Shown here: positions 22,070 to 32,785 of the stretch, piece by piece | Layout of the letters: every line of letters starts with the position of its first letter | Numbering within the stretch: the stretch's first letter is position 1 | Source: Lithobates sylvaticus | Lineage: Eukaryota > Chordata > Amphibia > Anura > Ranidae | Reading direction: 5' to 3' | Length of the DNA: 64,000 nucleotides | Assembly: GCA_028564925.1 (NCBI GenBank) | Contig: CM053031.1 | Location: forward strand, 160,940,226 to 161,004,225 | Position numbers and translations under genes: made by a program | The notes under the pieces: generated by a model | Told to the model about the DNA's origin: nothing | Seen by the model: only the letters and a program-made list of their open reading frames with translations | Database searches by the model: none

Positions 22070-23016
22070 CCAGGCGATTGCGCATGGCATCAATCTCCCC
22101 ATTCCAGGCCATTATCTGGCCAATGAGCCTTTGGGTTCCGCTTCCTGTTCCACAATCAGCAAATCACCTACAAATGGGTTAAAAAACATGTATTTATAAA
22201 TATGCAGGCATACATAGATTACCTGAAGCTGGTGTGTCAGACACTCACCTGGTGGGGTGCACATCTCTCACACTTCCTCCACCTCTCCTTCCTCCACATC
22301 CTCGGGGAGGCTGGGGCTAACTTCCCAATCAGGCTGGCGAGGTCGGGGGTCCCTGGGATCCTGTTGTCTGAGTCTTTTCTCCCCTATGAGAATGAAAAAA
22401 AAAGGTATACTTAGCATACAGATATTTGTGTCCAGAAATAGGAATATGAAACATTGCTTTGAAGTGATGTACAATTGCCTGTTTGGGAAGAGATCCAAGT
22501 TGAAGACATGATTAAAATTTCCTTTTAACCAAACTGCAATACTTCGTAACCCTATATCAGCTAAAGACATCGTATTTATTGGCAAACGACCTACGAACTG
22601 TGTTTCCTACCTACGAACGATTAAGTACAACAGTAAAGAAAACCACATGGAGGAGCATGCAAGTTAATAATCATAATAGGAACACATGACAAGTACTTAC
22701 TTTTTCGAAGCAGCTTCTTTATTTTGAGATACTGATCCGGCTCCCTCAGTTTAATGTCGGACTGTCGTACCCCAAACTTGTGTTCCAGAGTGCTCACAAC
22801 TGTACTCATGATTTGGTCCTTTCTCAAATTTGGATGGGTGTATGGACCATGTTTCCCATCATAATCCTCCCAGCGCAAAATCTCCACCATCTTCACCATT
22901 TCATTAAAGGCCATGTTGGTGGCCTTAAATCTCCTCCTCCTGGATCGGGACATTTGTGTCTCCGGGCTTTCCTCAGCACTACATGACACATTGGCAAACA
23001 TCTGTGTCTCCGCCAT
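22017..23016 (-). pseudogene. Harbinger Myb/SANT-like accessory gene, three exons
   Basis: Exon 1 (23016-22701) starts MAETQMFANVSC, then RSRRRRFKATNMAFNEMV, ILRWEDYDGKHGPYTHP, DQIMSTVVSTLEHKFGV and LREPDQYLKIKKLLRK: a trihelix Myb-like DNA-binding domain as in Harbinger partner proteins. Donor GTAAGT is at 22700-22695. Exon 2 (22383-22249) joins in frame with REKRLRQQDPRDPRPRQ and an acidic EDVEEGEVEEV tail; its donor is GTGAGT at 22248. Exon 3 (22167-22017) carries a helical IDAMRNRLDIMQQEMKNMI tail ending at TAA. A TGA at 22270-22268 and a frame change in exon 3 break the copy. The partner protein is known to bring the nuclease to DNA and to the nucleus. Confidence 0.78.
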
Positions 23017-23034
23017 GTTGCTCCTACTGCGCAC

Positions 23035-23600
23035 CGAAGAGAGAAGGGGCGGGGAATATTAGAGAAAAAGAACTTCAGGGGCGGACGTCGCAAGTGGAGT
23101 CACGCATGAGCAGTCTATGTCACGCCGTACGTACGTAAGCCCGATCGGAATATACGATGAAACCCATACACGATCGGAAACTTTAAACACTGCACTTGCC
23201 TTTTGCTAAATACATGTATGGAAAAATAACATAATTTAGACATGTGATAATTAAAAAAGTCCGGACCCGAATAAAGAAACCAATTAAAGTCAATGGGACC
23301 CGAACGTCAAATATCAAAGATGCATTGCAGAATCTGGAATCTGGTCACAGCCCAGTGTCATGATGCTCGGAGAGCAGAGGTTTCACTCTTATGCAGTATA
23401 TCAGTCCAGAACGAACGTGTGATGTAATGTAACGTTCAAAATAAGTGCAAGACAAACGCAAGCCAAAAGTAGCCACGAAAAGAAGGTACGTTACTAAATT
23501 CTGTCGCTACTGCTAGTACTTTTAAATGACAAACATGATTAAACATGCGCAACTTTACAGGCATACTATAGACAGCCACACCTCCCCTGTGTCCTCCCAA
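23035..23600. promoter_or_regulatory. Shared 5' region between two divergent Harbinger genes
   Basis: Lies between the start of the minus-strand Myb-like gene and the plus-strand small ORF. It is CpG-containing near 23055-23150 (gggcggggaat, acgtacgtacg) and has no coding signal. Its position suggests a bidirectional promoter; no TATA box was identified with confidence. Confidence 0.35.
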
Positions 23601-23610
23601 AAAAAGGGCC

Positions 23611-23976
23611 AGGAAGAGCCAACACCTGGATGAGGCCACAGCTGACTTCCTAACTATGGCTACATCTGTGATGACCACAGCACCCGATAGTGCTGAAGGG
23701 TTTGGCTGTTTTACAGCTAATAAGCTCTGCGAGACTGACGCAGATCAAAGGGAGCTATGTGAGGGTGTAATCATCCAGCTCCTCAGCAAGGCCAGGAAAC
23801 GAGAGCTAACCACAAAATCACATGTGTGTCATTTGGACCACACACCTCCACTTCCTCCACAACAAGCCTCACCACCCCAGCAAACCTACCCACCTCAGCA
23901 GCATGGTGGTCAGTGGCCAAATCAGCCCCAGGATCCAAAACAAGGCCAGTGGTCTGGGAAGTTTAGGGGCTACTAA
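23611..23976 (+). CDS. Third Harbinger ORF, MADF/BESS-type C-terminus (tentative)
   Basis: In-frame text starts upstream of the first ATG (23656) with KRARKSQHLDEATADFLTMA, continues GFGCFTANKLCETDADQRE, LCEGVIIQLLSKARKREL and HVCHLDHTPPLPPQQ, then a Pro/Gln-rich tail ending GKFRGY. The charged linker followed by a short F-x-x-F-V-A-x-K-L helix pair resembles C-terminal parts of MADF/BESS DNA-binding proteins that accompany some Harbinger-type elements; this is from memory. The N-terminal DNA-binding exon is not seen, so it may be a last exon or a relic. AATAAA follows at 24134-24139. Confidence 0.5.
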   Translation, partial: RKSQHLDEATADFLTMATSVMTTAPDSAEGFGCFTANKLCETDADQRELCEGVIIQLLSKARKRELTTKSHVCHLDHTPPLPPQQASPPQQTYPPQQHGGQWPNQPQDPKQGQWSGKFRGY

Positions 23977-24133
23977 TTTAGCATGTTTCGTTTTTTGATT
24001 TGAGTATGATTTAATAGGCTATATTTTTTTATTTTTTCTGTGTATCATTTGCTCTTTTGGTTTATAATTTTGAATTGGGATGACAGAGAATATGTCTAAT
24101 AATTTATTAATTGTATTTATGTTGTGAATGCAC

Positions 24134-24139
24134 AATAAA
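24134..24139 (+). terminator. Polyadenylation signal AATAAA
   Basis: Lies 158 bp downstream of the stop of the third Harbinger ORF, in A/T-rich sequence. Confidence 0.5.
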
Positions 24140-25274
24140 CAAAAAGGCCAAAAAAAAGAAAATTTTTTTAGTGATATCACTAGAACACAAATCCTATGTA
24201 AAATATGTTTGTTAGTACTCCGCCAGTATCACCAGCAAAGCAGATTTATTATTAAGCCATTAAAAAGAAGAAGAGAATGTGCTCTGCATTTATAAATTTC
24301 ATAAATTGACACGTCACAAATGTGCTATCTCCATTACGAACGCTAGTTTTACAAGCCCCACCGATTCGTGCTGGTCCTTGCTTCCGAGCATGCGTGTTTG
24401 TACTTTGGACAATGGAATGGTTTTGTGTACACACGATCGGACTTTGCTCCATCGGACTTTTATTGCCGGAAAGTTTGTCCATTCGCACAGCCAACAAAAG
24501 TCCAATGAAAACCGAAAAAGTTTGTCCGATGGAGCGTACACACAGTCGGATTTTGCCTTAAAACAGCTAATTTGCATATTTGTTGTCAAAAAGTCTGATC
24601 GTGTGTACGGGCCTTAAGAGCTCAGTTTCCAAAAGGCACCAACATGACCACAGTGGATGTTGAGTCTCTATATTCTAATGTTCAGAATGAAGACAATATT
24701 GTGGCCTGACAGTATTTTATACAACTATACAACTTACCGACACAAAACTTACAGCTCACAAAATTCATACTATCACAATTATTTCTGCTTTGGAAATATA
24801 CTTAGAGATAGTAACAATATGACAGAGTGCATAATGACCACATACTATGCTAATTAAATTATTTCTAAATTGGAAGAAAATTTCAGTTCCACATGTACAG
24901 AAAATAAAGACATCACTATTCCACATACAAATGGTCACTTAGCCTACTCCAGATGAGAGGGAGAGAAACAACCAACAACACCCCCCCCCCCACAATAATT
25001 TTAATTACCAAGGGTACATGCCACAAAATACTGCAATGATGGCCAAATCCTTGCAGCCTTGAAACAACAGAATCCAGACTATAATTTTCTCTAATCCCCA
25101 ATAAAAAATAGCCAAGGACGTGTTACCCAATCTGCATACAGTGCCTTGAAAAAGTACTTATACACCTTGAAATTTTCCACAATTTGTCATGTTACAACCA
25201 AAAACGTAAATGTATATTATTGTGATTTGATGTAATAGATCAACACAAAGTGACACATAATTGTGAAGTGGAAG

Positions 25275-25525
25275 GAAATTATAAATGGTTTTGAACAATT
25301 TTTACAAATACATATGTGAAAAGTGTGGCATGCATTTGTATTCAGCCAATACTTTGTAGAACCACTTTTCGCTGCAATTACAGCTGCAAATCTTTTTGGG
25401 TATGTCTCTACCAGCTTTGCACATCTAGAGTGTGAAATGTTTGCCGATTCTTCTTTGCAAAATAGCTCAAGCTCTGTCAGATTGGATGAGAGTGTCTGTG
25501 AACAGCAATTTTTAAGTCTTGCCAC
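25275..25525 (-). pseudogene. Tc1 transposase C-terminal piece
   Basis: Encodes [38 protein letters not shown] and GSTKYWL, the usual end of Tc1 transposases where the family has K-E-E-W and R-L-x-x-V-I-x-A-x-G-x-x-T-K-Y. The Trp of the usual EEW reads Ser. It is separated from the catalytic centre by the hAT MITE. Confidence 0.75.
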
Positions 25526-25580
25526 AGTTTCTTAATTGGATTTAGGTCTGGACTTTGACTGGGCCATTCTAACACATGAA

Positions 25581-26394
25581 TAGGGATGAGCTTCGAGTTC
25601 GAGTCGAACAGCGAACAATTTGGGGTGTTCGCGGCAAATTCGAAAAGCTATGGAAGAAATCTCAAGTGCTAATTTTAAAAGCCTATATGCAGTTATTGTC
25701 ATAAAAAGTTTTTGGGGACCTGGGTCCTGCCCCAGGGGACATGTATCAATGCATTTTTTTTTTTTTTAAAACTGCTGTTTTTTCAGGAGCAGTGATTTTA
25801 ATAATGCTTAAAGTGAAACAATAAATGTGTAATATTCCTTTAAATTTCGTACCTGGGGGGGGGGGGGGGTGTCTATAGTATGCCTGTGAAGGGGCGCATG
25901 TTTCCTGTGCTTAGAACTGTCCCTGCACCAAGTGTCATTTTTGCAGGAAAAAAAGCTATTTAAAATCACTCACGGCTAATGAATTGCCGGCTCCCGTAAC
26001 ACAGAGAACAGTTATTCATTGACAGTCATTGATAAAAAAAAAGTCATTGGTACCGTCATGGGCCGGGCATACTATACACACCCCCAGGTACGAAATTTAA
26101 AGGAATATTACACTTTTATTGTTTCACATTAAGCATTATTAAAATCACTGCTCCTGAAAAAACGTCCCTTTTTTAAAAAAAAATTTGCATTGATACATGT
26201 CCCCTGGGGCAGGACCCAGGTCCCCAAACACCTTTTATGACAATAACTTGCATATAAGCCTTTAAAATGAGCACTTTTGATTTTGAACGTTCAAGTCCTA
26301 TGGACTTTAATAGGGTTCTAAAGTTCACACAAGCTTTGGGTCTGTTCGCAGGTTCTGGTGCGAACCAAACAGGGGGGTGTTCGGCTCATCCCTA
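25581..26394. mobile_element. Fold-back hAT MITE, TIR TAGGGATGAGC, 814 bp
   Basis: Ends TAGGGATGAGC and GCTCATCCCTA, flanked by cacatgaa (25573-25580) and cacataaa (26395-26402), an 8-bp duplication with one change. Most of the body is an inverted repeat: about 25640-25960 is mirrored by about 26040-26330 (shared text cctggggcaggacccaggtc). It contains no coding sequence. The left-end text equals that of the large hAT starting at 32786, so it is a derivative of that family. Confidence 0.82.
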
Positions 26395-26402
26395 CACATA
26401 AA

Positions 26403-26613
26403 TATGCTTTGATCCAAACCATTCCATTGTAGCTCTGGCTGTATGTTTAGGGTCATTGTCTTGCTGGAAGGTGAATCTCCTCGCCAGTCTCAAGTCTTTT
26501 ACAGACTCTAACAGGCTTATTTCTAATATTGCCCTGTATTTGGCTCCATCCATCTTCCCATCAACTCTGACCAGCTTCCCTGTCCCTGCTGAAGAAAAGC
26601 ATCTCCACAACAT
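26403..26613 (-). pseudogene. Tc1 transposase catalytic piece
   Basis: Encodes [48 protein letters not shown] and WFGSKHI. The DNDPKHTA block is the third-strand Asp region of the Tc1 DDE fold. Frames continue upstream of the PLE insert at 26735. Confidence 0.8.
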
Positions 26614-26734
26614 GATGATGTTTCATGGTGGGGATGGTGTGTTCAGGGTGATGTGCAGTGTTAGTTTTCTGCCACACATAGCGTTTTGCTTTTTGGTCAA
26701 AAAGTAACATTTTGGTCTCATCTGACCAGAGCTA

Positions 26735-27480
26735 CCAGAACAGAAGACCGATTTGTGTCGAAACGCGTCGGGCCAGCTGTCTCATACCTTTCACATTGCT
26801 GACCTGTTTTATATTCTCGAGATTTTATTTATCACATGCCAATGTGAATAAATTTTAAACTTTTTTGACCTGCACCATTGGAGTTGCTTCCATTCTTCTC
26901 TTTTTTCCATTGGTTCTTTGGGATCTTACTAAGTGGACTGCTTTGTGATCTTACAACTCGTCCATAAGAGGTCGTTTGGCTGTGGTATTTGCTGTTCGGG
27001 GTTCACCTGCTGCAGAGTTTTCCATCGGCTCCTGCTCACCTGATCTGGCATTTGCCGGCGAAGGGAGATCTAGCGCACAAGCCTTTTTGATACAAATACC
27101 GTACGGTAGCTGTATCCAACTATTTCGGTAAGAGTACCCCATCATCCTATGTCATCAGTCAAGCTGTGTATTATATCATCTTCCTTCAGTTTCCTCCTGG
27201 TCCTGCGATACCTTGAAGGATTTGCTGCTCCCAGCGCCTTACTCAATAAGGACTTGACGTTTTATTATATTATTTTTGTTTATGGTGTTTTTCAGCACTT
27301 ATATATGTCACATAGTTACATGTTATTTTTTCTAGCCTTAGTGGCATACAATAAGTAATGTCACATTATTGTTGATGCCTCTATCGTGTGTTCGGGGGAC
27401 ACACTTTTCAGGATTTTTGTTATAACTCACTTTCACACAAGTGTGCTTATATTAGCGCTACATTTTCTCTCCTTTCTTTC
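26735..27480 (+). mobile_element. PLE tail inserted in the Tc1
   Basis: Begins with cagaagaccgatttgtgtcg followed by AAACGCGTCGG (26741-26771), the hammerhead-like signature, and ends with cttatattagcgctaca (27450-27466), the end text of PLE tails in this window. Tc1 transposase text stops at its left edge and resumes at about 27485. It has no credible ORF. Confidence 0.55.
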
Positions 27481-27484
27481 AACA

Positions 27485-27870
27485 ATGGCTTTCTTCTTGC
27501 CACTCTTCCATAAAGACCAGCTTTGTGGAGTGCACAATTAATAGTTGTCCTGTGGACAGTTTCTCCTATCTGAGCTGTGGATATCTGCAGCTCCTCCAGA
27601 GTTACCATGGGCCTCTTGGCTGCTTCCCTGATTAATGCTCTCCTTGCCCGGCCTGTCAGTTTAGGTGGACAGCCATGTCTTGGTGGGTTTGCAGTTGTGC
27701 CATACTCTTTCCATTTTCAGATGATGGATTGAACAGTGCTCTGTGAGATGTATAAAGCTTGGGATATTTTTTATAACCTAACCCCGCTTTAAACTTCTCC
27801 ACATTTTTATCCCTGTCCTGTTTGGTGTGTTCCTTGGCCTTCCTGATTCTGTTTGTTCACGAAGGTTCTC
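27485..27870 (-). pseudogene. Tc1 transposase N-terminal piece
   Basis: Minus-strand broken frames read ASQEAHGNSGGAADI-like text and GRPRNTPNRTG, matching the paired helix-turn-helix region of Tc1 transposases that binds the terminal repeats. Several shifts. Confidence 0.55.
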
Positions 27871-28465
27871 TAACAAACCTCTGAGGGCTTCACAGAACAG
27901 CCGTATTTATATTGAGATTAACTTACACACAGGTGGACTCTATTTACTAATTAGGTGACTTCTGAAGGCAATTGGTTCCACTATATTTTAGTTAGGGGTA
28001 TCAGAGTAAAGGGGGCTGAATACAAATGCACGTCACACTTTTCACATATTTATTTGTTAAAAAATTGGAAAACCATTTACCATTTTCCTTCCACTTAATG
28101 ATTATGTTTCGCTTTGTATTGGTCTATCACATAAAATCCCAATAAAATACATTTACGTTTTTGGTTATAACATGACTAAATGTGGAAAATTGCAAGGGGT
28201 ATGAATTCTTTTTCAAGGCACTGTAAAGCCAGTCTTCTAAACACAATGTCCCCAAATCTTTCTCTGCATACCTACAGACAACCTCTTAATTGATAAAAAC
28301 AGCTAATCGGAAGTGTTTTGACCAGATCAAATGTAATGGTCATGTTTCTATGTACAAGAGTGTCATTATGTACACTGATCAAATTCAACTAAACTTAAAT
28401 TGGTACTTTGGCATCTCTGATAAATTATTTTGTGTAATTTTAATATTTTGTAAATGATAGGGTGC

Positions 28466-28527
28466 TGTACTACCATGAGCTATATTGTTCCTGGTCAAAT
28501 CTTTAATAAAACCTTTTCTGTTCAAAT
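28466..28527 (+). mobile_element. 62-bp 3' retroelement scrap with 14-bp duplication
   Basis: Flanked by AAATGATAGGGTGC at 28452-28465 and 28528-28541. The inserted text contains ctttaataaaacc near its 3' end and finishes ttcaaat. Size and duplication suit an extreme 5'-truncated LINE or PLE end. Confidence 0.7.
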
Positions 28528-30084
28528 AAATGATAGGGTGCAACAATGATCCTCAAAGGCAATACACTGAGGATTCAAAACAGGAGCTGCACAAAAGACA
28601 AAAAGAGAGAGAGAGAAGCCACCATTTTAAAATTAATAAATTCATTGTGACACTTCAGCAGGACAGCACTTTTGCATTCCAATCTACAACAAAGAATATA
28701 TGAATGCGTTCATAATGAAATGAAATGTCATATTTACGAGAGAGTAAAATCGAAAAAGTATAAATTTACTAAAATATACAGTACATTGTCCTACAAGAAG
28801 TGTTAAATGTGCGGACAGGATTTATAAAACCTCATGTAAACAAACGGCTAGGAGATTCACTACAATCAGACTTTTGGACTTTTCACACTTCTTTACTTGC
28901 TAGGGACCCTCTGAATCATGTCAATCTCTCGCTTAATTTCTTATCTACTTTATCATATTTACATTTTATCTTTAATACAATGCCTTTGCTTAGTCAGTAT
29001 CAATATATATTTTTTTACATTGCCCTTGTATCTTTTTGATATAGTAATCCACAAAAAAAAAAAACAGCAAATGAAAGATTCCATACAAATCATGGATCAA
29101 GTGACAATAAGTTAATTACTCTGGCTTCCTGAGCCATGGAGTGTGAAATGCATTGAGGCTGCGCTGCTGTCACCGCTGACATCATTTCTGGGTAAACAAG
29201 TCACTTCTGGTTCTTTGGAATGCATGCCAGTTCTGCAGATGAGCAGCGGAGCTAGAATACAATAAGGCTGTTTGTGTTGATGCTTTCAAAGCACCTTATA
29301 AAAGTGCAATATATCTCTTATTTTAATTCCCTATTTTTAATATAATACTGCACCACGATTACATTTTCCCTTTGGGTTTGGGGTTTGCATCACCTTTGAG
29401 AGAGCATTCTTCAATGTTTTTTGGTGAGTGAGCATGTTTTCCACATGTGGTGGAGCACTTATGAAAAGCAATCTCACAATACCCTTCAAAGACACAATGG
29501 GGCTGATTTATGAACAGTTTGCACCATGAGTTGCGGCGCACGCCGATGCGCAACGGCCGTTTTCGTATTTACAAAACATTTGCGCCTGTAACACAGCGCA
29601 ATTCCCCATTTACTATTATATTCTCGGTGCACAGGAGGCGGCGGTCGGTGCGCCACTATAGACATGGCACATTGCATCTTCAACTCAGAATTTAAAGAAG
29701 CTGGAAGTGCCAATATTATGGGAGTGATGTGGGGTGATGTGAGGAAGTATGGTTATAACTGTCCAAGTAACAAATATGCCCAAAATAGAATGAGAAAGTA
29801 ACTTTCTCTGAACAAGCCTGCTGCGCCTGCAAATACACTTAGAACTGCGCAAAGGTCAATTTATGCACTGCGCATGCGCAATCGGCATTTGCGCACGTTC
29901 AAATGCTTTGGTTTACTTAGCCGGCAAAATCTTAGTAAATGTCAAGCAATGTAAATGCATTTGCATAAGTTGAACAGGCGCATCTCTCAACCTGACTTTT
30001 TTTTTTCACGCTGGTTCACTTTTATGTTTTTTTTATTTTAAGGATAGTTGCACACAGGTCATGTTAGCATTAAGAAAAAAAACA

Positions 30085-31430
30085 AAATTAAGCCCTTCAA
30101 ATCTGGTATGGATATTAAAAGGAACCCTGCGGCAAAAAATAAATAAAAATGGCGTGGGGGTCCCCCTCAAAATCCATACCAGGCCCTTCAGGTCTGGTAT
30201 GGGTATTAAGGGGAACCCTGCGGCAAAAAAAAAATGGCGTGGGGGTCCCCCTCAAAATCCATACCAGCCCCTTATCCGAGCATGCAACCTTGCAGGCCAC
30301 AGGAAAAGAGGAGGGGACGAGAGAGCGCCCCCCCCCCTCCTGAACCATACCATGCCACATGCTTGGTCCCCCCCAAAGCATCTTGTCCCCATGTTGATGA
30401 GGACAAGGGCCTCATCCCCACGACCCTTGTCTGGTGGTTGTGGGGGTCTGCGGGCGGGGGGCTTATCGGAATCTGGAAGCCCCCTTTAACAAGGGGACCC
30501 CCAGATCCCGCACTGTGTGAAATGGTAAGGGGGTACAAAAGTACCCCTACCATTTCACAAAAAAAGTGTCAAAAATTTTAAAAATTACAAGAGACAGTTT
30601 TTGACAATTCCTTTCCTCCATCTTCTTCCTCCTCTGCTTCTTCCTCTGATTATCTGCTTCTTGCTCCGGTGTTCTCGTCCGCCATCTTCCTCCGTGGCAT
30701 CTCTTCTTCCCCGATTCGTTCTCGGCCCGCTCCGCATCAATGGGAGGCTCCCGCTGTGTGACGCTTCTCTTCTTCTGACACTTCTATAACGGTACCGTGC
30801 ATCAGAGGGGGGCAGGGTCACCAGGTGGCCCCGCCCTCCGTTATAAAAGAACTGTCAGAAGAAGAGAAGCATCACACAGCTGGAGGAAACTAAAGGATGA
30901 AGGAAGGAAGAAGGAAGAAGGAAGAAGACCCGAAGAAGATGGAAAGAAGAAGACTTTAAATAAAGGAATTGTCAAAAACTGTCTCTTGTCATTTTTTTTA
31001 TTTTTGACACTTTTTTTTGTGAAATGGTAGGGGTACCCCCTTACCATTTCACATGGGGGGGCTGGGAGCTGGGAGTCCCCTTGTTAAAGGGGGCTTCCAG
31101 ATTCCGATAAGCCCCCCGCCCGCAGACCCCCACAACCACCGGGCAAGGGTTGTGGGAATGAGACCCTTGTCCTCATCAACATGAGGACAAGGTGCTTTGG
31201 GGGGACCCCAAAGCCCCCTTCCAATGTTGAGGGCCTGTGGCCTGGTATGGTTCAGGAGGGGGCGCTCTCTCGTCCCCCCTCTTTTCCTGCCAGGTTGCAT
31301 GCTTGGATAAGGGTCTGGTATGTATTTTGAGGGGGACCCCCACGCCATTTTTTTGGGGCGCGGGGTTTCCCTTAATATCCATACCAGACCTGAAGGGCCT
31401 GGCATGGATTTTGAGGGGGGCCCCCACATC
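30085..31430. repeat. Giant inverted repeat, copy 1
   Basis: The arms, about 30090-30790 and 30830-31430, mirror each other with some gaps around a centre near 30810. Shared blocks include gtgaaatggtaaggggg, cggaatctggaagcccc and gttgatgaggacaaggg. The left arm itself carries a duplicated 75-bp block (30090 and 30183). The same core, in a different element, lies at 37697-39470. Confidence 0.8.
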
Positions 31431-31499
31431 ATTTTTCTTTTTTTTGGCGGACCAGACCTGCTCTTGGAGGGGAACCCATGCCGGTTTTCTATTTAAAAT

Positions 31500-31665
31500 T
31501 AAAGTCGCCTGGCCTGGGGGGGGCGACGTAAAGTCGTGTTGTAAGTCGCCCCAAGTCGTGTTGAAGTCGCCCCAAGTCGCGCTGTGATTCATACTCAAGT
31601 TGTGTCCAAGTTGCCTCCCAAAGTCGCGCTGGAAGTCGTGTTGCCCCTGTGTGAATGGACTGTTA
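31500..31665. repeat. AAGTCG-rich short tandem array
   Basis: About ten spaced copies of aagtcg(c/t) within 160 bp, part of the right flank of the palindromic element. Confidence 0.7.
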
Positions 31666-31869
31666 ATGATACGGCGTGCGCTATTATCAATGGCAAATTT
31701 ATTATCGCTGTTGCGCTAATGCGTGCGCTGGTTCACACGCTCAATTAATGATTTATCTGGTGCACCAATTAAGGTATGAACCGGTGCAGCACATTCATCT
31801 TAGTAAATGACCCCCAATGCTTGGAGAACTTTCCATGTAATTACCTTATTGTCCAAAGCATTCTGTTCT

Positions 31870-32520
31870 GTTCACCCTCGGCTTATACTCGAGTCAAGCA
31901 CTTTTCTGCAGCAGAGAATGACATTTTCCGAACCCGCACTTGGTGCTAGGAACCCCCACCTGGTGTGCAAACCCAGTGGAACTAGCACTACAACATATCC
32001 AAAGATGGGGTTCCTAGCACCAAGTGGCCCCTTGACATTTTCTGAACCGGCTTTGGGGCCCCGTATCTCGGGGCCACTTGGTGCTAGGAACCCCATCTTT
32101 GGATATGTTGTAGTGCTAGTTCCACTGGGTTTGCACACCAAGTGGGGGTTCCTAGCACCAAGTGGCCCTGAGATACAGGGCCCCAAAGTCGGTCAACTGT
32201 GTCCATCTGCAGCAATGTCATTTCGGGACCCTTTGGGTCCAGAGACCCCAAATTTGGAAGCAGCTAGGGGGCATCTAGAAACCCTTAACTACCACGTTTG
32301 AAGTTTGGGGGACCTATGGCTGCAAATAGGCACAGTGAGGCATGCAAATGGGCACAGTGAGGCAGCAGATGGGCATTGTTGATCCTCTTTTCCACTTACA
32401 GTAGCTGCGCATTTCTCACCCTAGGCTTATACTCGAGTCAATAAGTTTTCCCATTTGTTTGTGGTAAAATTAGGTGCCTCGGCTCATATTCGGGTATGCT
32501 TATACTCGAGTATATATGGT
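31870..32520. mobile_element. Non-autonomous repeat with ttatactcgagt motif
   Basis: The motif ttatactcgagt occurs at 31884, 32428 and 32500. The centre (31930-32165) is an inverted repeat of about 100-bp arms with text ggttcctagcaccaagtgg on one side and its reverse on the other. No protein. The family is familiar from vertebrate genomes but I cannot name it. Confidence 0.55.
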
Positions 32521-32785
32521 ACTGTGATTACCCTGTATGACAACAATAAAGCACCTTTGATTGTTAAAAAAAAAAAAAAATGGATTGTCACTCTATGCAT
32601 GATTTGTTTGGAGTTTTTGATTTGCTGTTTTTTTTTTTTTTCGGGGGGGATTTGCTGATTTCTTGTGAGACCTGATTGCTGCTTTTTTTGCTTTTTGCAC
32701 AGTTTATTATTTTGTGAGGAGTAGCTCCTACCTTTTACAATCTACCTACTGAGAGTGTTGTTGACAATTAAAAGGGCAGCAGCAA
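32521..32785. other. Non-coding stretch with poly-A tract
   Basis: An aataaagcacc block (32544) followed by 15 A at 32565-32580 suggests the end of a retrotransposed transcript. Nothing else identified. Confidence 0.35.

Larger units (their letters stand above)
18587..24614 (+). mobile_element. Harbinger (PIF) transposon, complete length, three genes
   Basis: Termini AGCCTCATACACATGATC (18587) and its inverted partner at 24614 (AGGCCCGTACACACGATC) are flanked by TAA at 18584-18586 and 24615-24617, the 3-bp TWA duplication of Harbinger elements. Inside are a plus-strand transposase (18883-21071, two exons), a minus-strand Myb/SANT-like gene (22017-23016, three exons), and a plus-strand ORF (23656-23976) with a polyadenylation signal at 24134. 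Harbingers classically need the nuclease and the Myb-like partner. The two ends are less alike than fresh copies, so the insertion is not very recent. Confidence 0.88.
25139..28223 (-). mobile_element. Tc1 transposon interrupted by two nested inserts
   Basis: Starts CAGTGCCTTGAAAAAGTA after TA at 25137-25138 and ends with the inverted partner before TA at 28224-28225. Termini match over nearly 190 bp. The minus-strand transposase is in three pieces: N-terminal helix-turn-helix text at 27490-27860, DDE centre at 26395-26613, and C-terminus at 25275-25570. A fold-back hAT MITE (25581-26394) and a PLE tail (about 26735-27480) separate them. The Tc1 sits inside PLE3. Confidence 0.85.
24618..29495 (+). 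mobile_element. Penelope-like retroelement relic 3 (PLE3), split by a Tc1
   Basis: Left part (24640-25136): TNMTTVDVESLYSNVQNED, the Penelope RT block L-D-V-x-S-L-Y-T-N. After the Tc1 (25139-28223) the right part includes RLGDSLQSDFWTFHTSLL and DPLNHVNLSLNFLS (28850-28950), similar to the end of PLE GIY-YIG domains (F-W-I-F-x-L-x-T-L-x-P-x-G-L-N). A tail with the CTGA...GAAA signature follows at 29128-29158. The Harbinger lies directly upstream. Strongly decayed. Confidence 0.5.
29496..31818. mobile_element. Non-autonomous element with TGGGG termini and a palindromic core
   Basis: Left end aatggggctgatttatgaa and right end agtaaatgacccccaat are inverted. The outer parts are GC-rich and CpG-rich (gcgcacg motifs), the core is the inverted repeat described separately. 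No coding sequence; the long frames in it (up to 142 codons) follow from palindromic purine/pyrimidine-rich text. Confidence 0.6.

Noticed and set aside
31807-32301. 164-codon frame with repeated GARNP-like text
   Set aside because: It is produced by the inverted repeat at 31930-32165, which is open in both directions.
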